Source: JBNJEM01 sp051745935 (GTDB lineage Bacteria > Planctomycetota > Planctomycetia > Pirellulales > Pirellulaceae). Taken from it: DNA of 5,122 bases. The notes under the pieces are model-generated. The model did not search any database. It was not told where the DNA came from and worked only from the letters and a program-made list of their open reading frames with translations. Positions 3,261 to 5,122 of this stretch are shown here, one piece after another. A program made the position numbers and the translations under genes. The stretch spans positions 1 through 5,122 of the forward strand of contig JBNJEM010000579.1 of the NCBI GenBank assembly GCA_051745935.1, in the 5' to 3' direction. Each line of letters starts with the position of its first letter. Within the stretch, counting starts at the first letter, position 1.

Positions 3261-5122
3261 ATGATCCGAACTTTGCGGAGTACTTCTCGCTGGTGTGCGG
3301 CGTTTCTACTTGCCGGACTTTCGTTGGCATGTACAAAGCAGGCGGACGCAGTCGAAGCGTCACGGAACGATAACGCGCGCCAACTGGCCACGCAACTGCT
3401 CGCGGCCGGCAATACCACGGGCGGCTTGATCGTCCACGTCGGCTGCGGCGATGGCCGGCTGACGGCGGCCCTGCGCGCCGGCGAGGGTTACCTGGTGCAT
3501 GGTCTCGACACTCACGCGGATCGTGTCGCCGAGGCCCGGGCTCGTATTCGAAACCTGGGCTCGTACGGCGACGTTTCAGTCGACACGTTCGACGGCAAGC
3601 ACTTGCCGTATGGGCGCGACACGGTCAACCTGCTTGTGGCCAGTGGTATGTACCAGGTACCGCAGGAGGAAATGACGCGCGTGCTCGCCCCGGGCGGTGT
3701 GCTGCTTGCTCGAAGCAGCTGTCTTGAGGCGCGGCAATGGCCGGATTTGACACCGTCGTCGGCGGGATTGAAGGGCTGGTCGACGTTCATCAAGCCGAGG
3801 CCGGCTGACATCGACCAGTGGTCCCACTTTTTGCATGATGCCGGCGGCAACGCCGTGGCGGCGGACAAACAGGTCGGCCCGCCGCAACGTCTTCGCTGGG
3901 TCGCCGGGCCGCGCTGGTGCCGCAGCCACGAAATGCCCACCAGCGTGAACGCGGTCGTCACCGCGGGTGGGCGGCTGTTCACGATCTTCGACGAAGGCCC
4001 CACCGGCGTGTACGAGAAAATGCCGTGGCGCTGTCACCTGATCGCCCGCGACGCCGCCAACGGGGTTCAGCTCTGGAAGGTGCCAATGCGCGGGTGGCAG
4101 CCCGAGTTCGGCACTGGCAGAGGCAACCGCTGGCACATCCATCACACGATTCCACGGCGGCTGGTGGCCGACGGGGACCGCGTCTACGTCACGCTCGGCT
4201 TTCTTGACTCACCCATCTCGGTCCTGGACGCGGCCACCGGCGAAGTGTTGATCGAAGGGCTGAAAGGCACGCGGGGTGCCGACGAGATCATTCTCTCCGA
4301 CGGCGTGCTGATCACGAAAATCACGGAGTCTCGCTCCGTGGGGGCAACCGAGCGGATTAACCGAAGCGCGAAAAACGACACGCTGGCGGCGGTGGACGTG
4401 GCGACCGGCGAGCCGCTTTGGCGGAACGACGGCGTGTGCGTGGTGCCTTACGCCCTGTCCGCCCAAGCGGGACGAGTCGTCTACCACAACCTGGAAGAAC
4501 TCGTCTGTCTCGACGCCAGAACCGGCGACGAGATCTGGCGCGCGCCGAACCGAATCGGGGCGACCGTGGGCGCGGCCAGCACGCTGGTCCTTTGCGATGG
4601 CGTGGTGCTTTTCCATGGCCACATGCAACAGACCACGGACAACTCGAACCAGAAACGCCGCCGAGAGCTCTATCTGACAGCCCTCTCGCTGGAGGACGGC
4701 AAACTGCTCTGGAAACGCAAGGGCGGCAAAGGTCAGGCGGGAGCTTGCACGCAGCCAACCGACCTGTTCGTCATCGACGGGACCGTGTGGTGCGATGGCT
4801 CGACGGAAGGATACGAGCTGTCCACTGGAAAGGTCGCGCGAACGCTTTCCCTCGGCAAACTCATCTCGCCCGGACACCACTACCGCTGTCACCGGAGCAA
4901 GGCGACCGAGCGGTTCCTGATCTGGCCGAAACGCGGGGCCGAGTTCATCGATCTGGAGGGCGAGGACCACATGCGCCACGACTGGGTTCGGGCCCCATGT
5001 TTCACGGGCGCCACGCCGGCCAACGGTCTACTGTACATGCCCTCCAGCCAGTGTTTCTGCTATCCCGGGGTAAAGATCCCCGGATACCTGGCCATGTCGG
5101 CCCAGGCAGCCGAACCGCTGGA
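3261..5122 (+). CDS. Exported SAM-methyltransferase-like / PQQ-type beta-propeller fusion protein (3' end outside window)
   Basis: An open frame of 620 codons that runs off the right edge. Residues 1-30 look like a signal peptide (MIRTLRSTSRWC, hydrophobic core to Leu22, cleavage after ADA at 30). LSLAC at 20-24 is a poor lipobox, so a lipoprotein is less likely. Residues about 54-151 are a class I methyltransferase-like Rossmann domain: glycine motif VHVGCGDG (58-65), acidic Asp83 (GLDTHADRVAEAR), DTVNLLVA (120-127) and LAPGGVLLA (142-150). The last strands of the fold seem to be missing. A linker, IDQWSHFLHDAGGNAV through GPPQRLRWV to GPRWCRSHE (184-224), leads into repeats with PQQ-propeller signatures: ARDAANGVQLW, LDAATGEVL, VDVATGEPLW, LDARTGDEIW, LSLEDGKLLW. 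A Cys-rich stretch ending in CYPGVKIPGYLAM follows near 598-612. I recall this architecture from planctomycete proteins often labelled BamB-like. Its reaction and partners are unknown. Confidence 0.85.
   Translation, partial: MIRTLRSTSRWCAAFLLAGLSLACTKQADAVEASRNDNARQLATQLLAAGNTTGGLIVHVGCGDGRLTAALRAGEGYLVHGLDTHADRVAEARARIRNLGSYGDVSVDTFDGKHLPYGRDTVNLLVASGMYQVPQEEMTRVLAPGGVLLARSSCLEARQWPDLTPSSAGLKGWSTFIKPRPADIDQWSHFLHDAGGNAVAADKQVGPPQRLRWVAGPRWCRSHEMPTSVNAVVTAGGRLFTIFDEGPTGVYEKMPWRCHLIARDAANGVQLWKVPMRGWQPEFGTGRGNRWHIHHTIPRRLVADGDRVYVTLGFLDSPISVLDAATGEVLIEGLKGTRGADEIILSDGVLITKITESRSVGATERINRSAKNDTLAAVDVATGEPLWRNDGVCVVPYALSAQAGRVVYHNLEELVCLDARTGDEIWRAPNRIGATVGAASTLVLCDGVVLFHGHMQQTTDNSNQKRRRELYLTALSLEDGKLLWKRKGGKGQAGACTQPTDLFVIDGTVWCDGSTEGYELSTGKVARTLSLGKLISPGHHYRCHRSKATERFLIWPKRGAEFIDLEGEDHMRHDWVRAPCFTGATPANGLLYMPSSQCFCYPGVKIPGYLAMSAQAAEPL

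Noticed and set aside
4209..4979. A 256-codon minus-strand frame opposite the propeller gene
   Set aside because: It lies antisense to clear propeller repeats and shows no domain of its own.

Overview
The window is GC-rich and gene-sparse. It most resembles an accessory or secretome region of a Planctomycetota genome, probably Pirellulales-like. That assignment is an inference from two things. One is a secreted protein that joins a methyltransferase-like domain to a PQQ-type beta-propeller, an architecture I associate with planctomycetes and relatives. The other is long, repeat-rich intergenic DNA around secreted hydrolases. No rRNA, tRNA, CRISPR array or intact transposase was seen.

Layout: positions 1-832 hold no convincing gene. 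They contain a strongly structured inverted-repeat cluster near the left edge (20-102), a degenerate 9-bp repeat, four scattered copies of CCACGGA, a small hairpin at 443-461, and a weak promoter candidate before the first gene. Positions 833-2431 encode a secreted glycoside hydrolase family 5-type enzyme with an N-terminal carbohydrate-binding-like beta-sandwich and both catalytic glutamates. Positions 2432-3260 are a second non-conserved stretch. It holds a nested inverted repeat (2471-2542), a small ribbon-helix-helix antitoxin-like ORF with its own promoter but no toxin (2672-2911), a tandem 10-mer inside a short inverted repeat (2947-2974), an eleven-copy 7-bp tandem repeat (3100-3176), and two palindromes just before the next gene. 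From 3261 to the right edge runs a second secreted protein that is still open at 5122: signal peptide, compact SAM-methyltransferase-like domain, then a PQQ-type propeller.

The two large genes share a strand and are both exported. They are separated by 829 bp of repeats and a small regulator-like ORF, so they are unlikely to form one transcript. The GH5 enzyme would act on polysaccharide outside the cytoplasm. The role of the methyltransferase-propeller protein is unknown, and its exported methyltransferase fold is the main biological puzzle here. No complete new defence or mobile system is visible. The best leads are that fusion, the heptamer array upstream of it, and the structured repeats.
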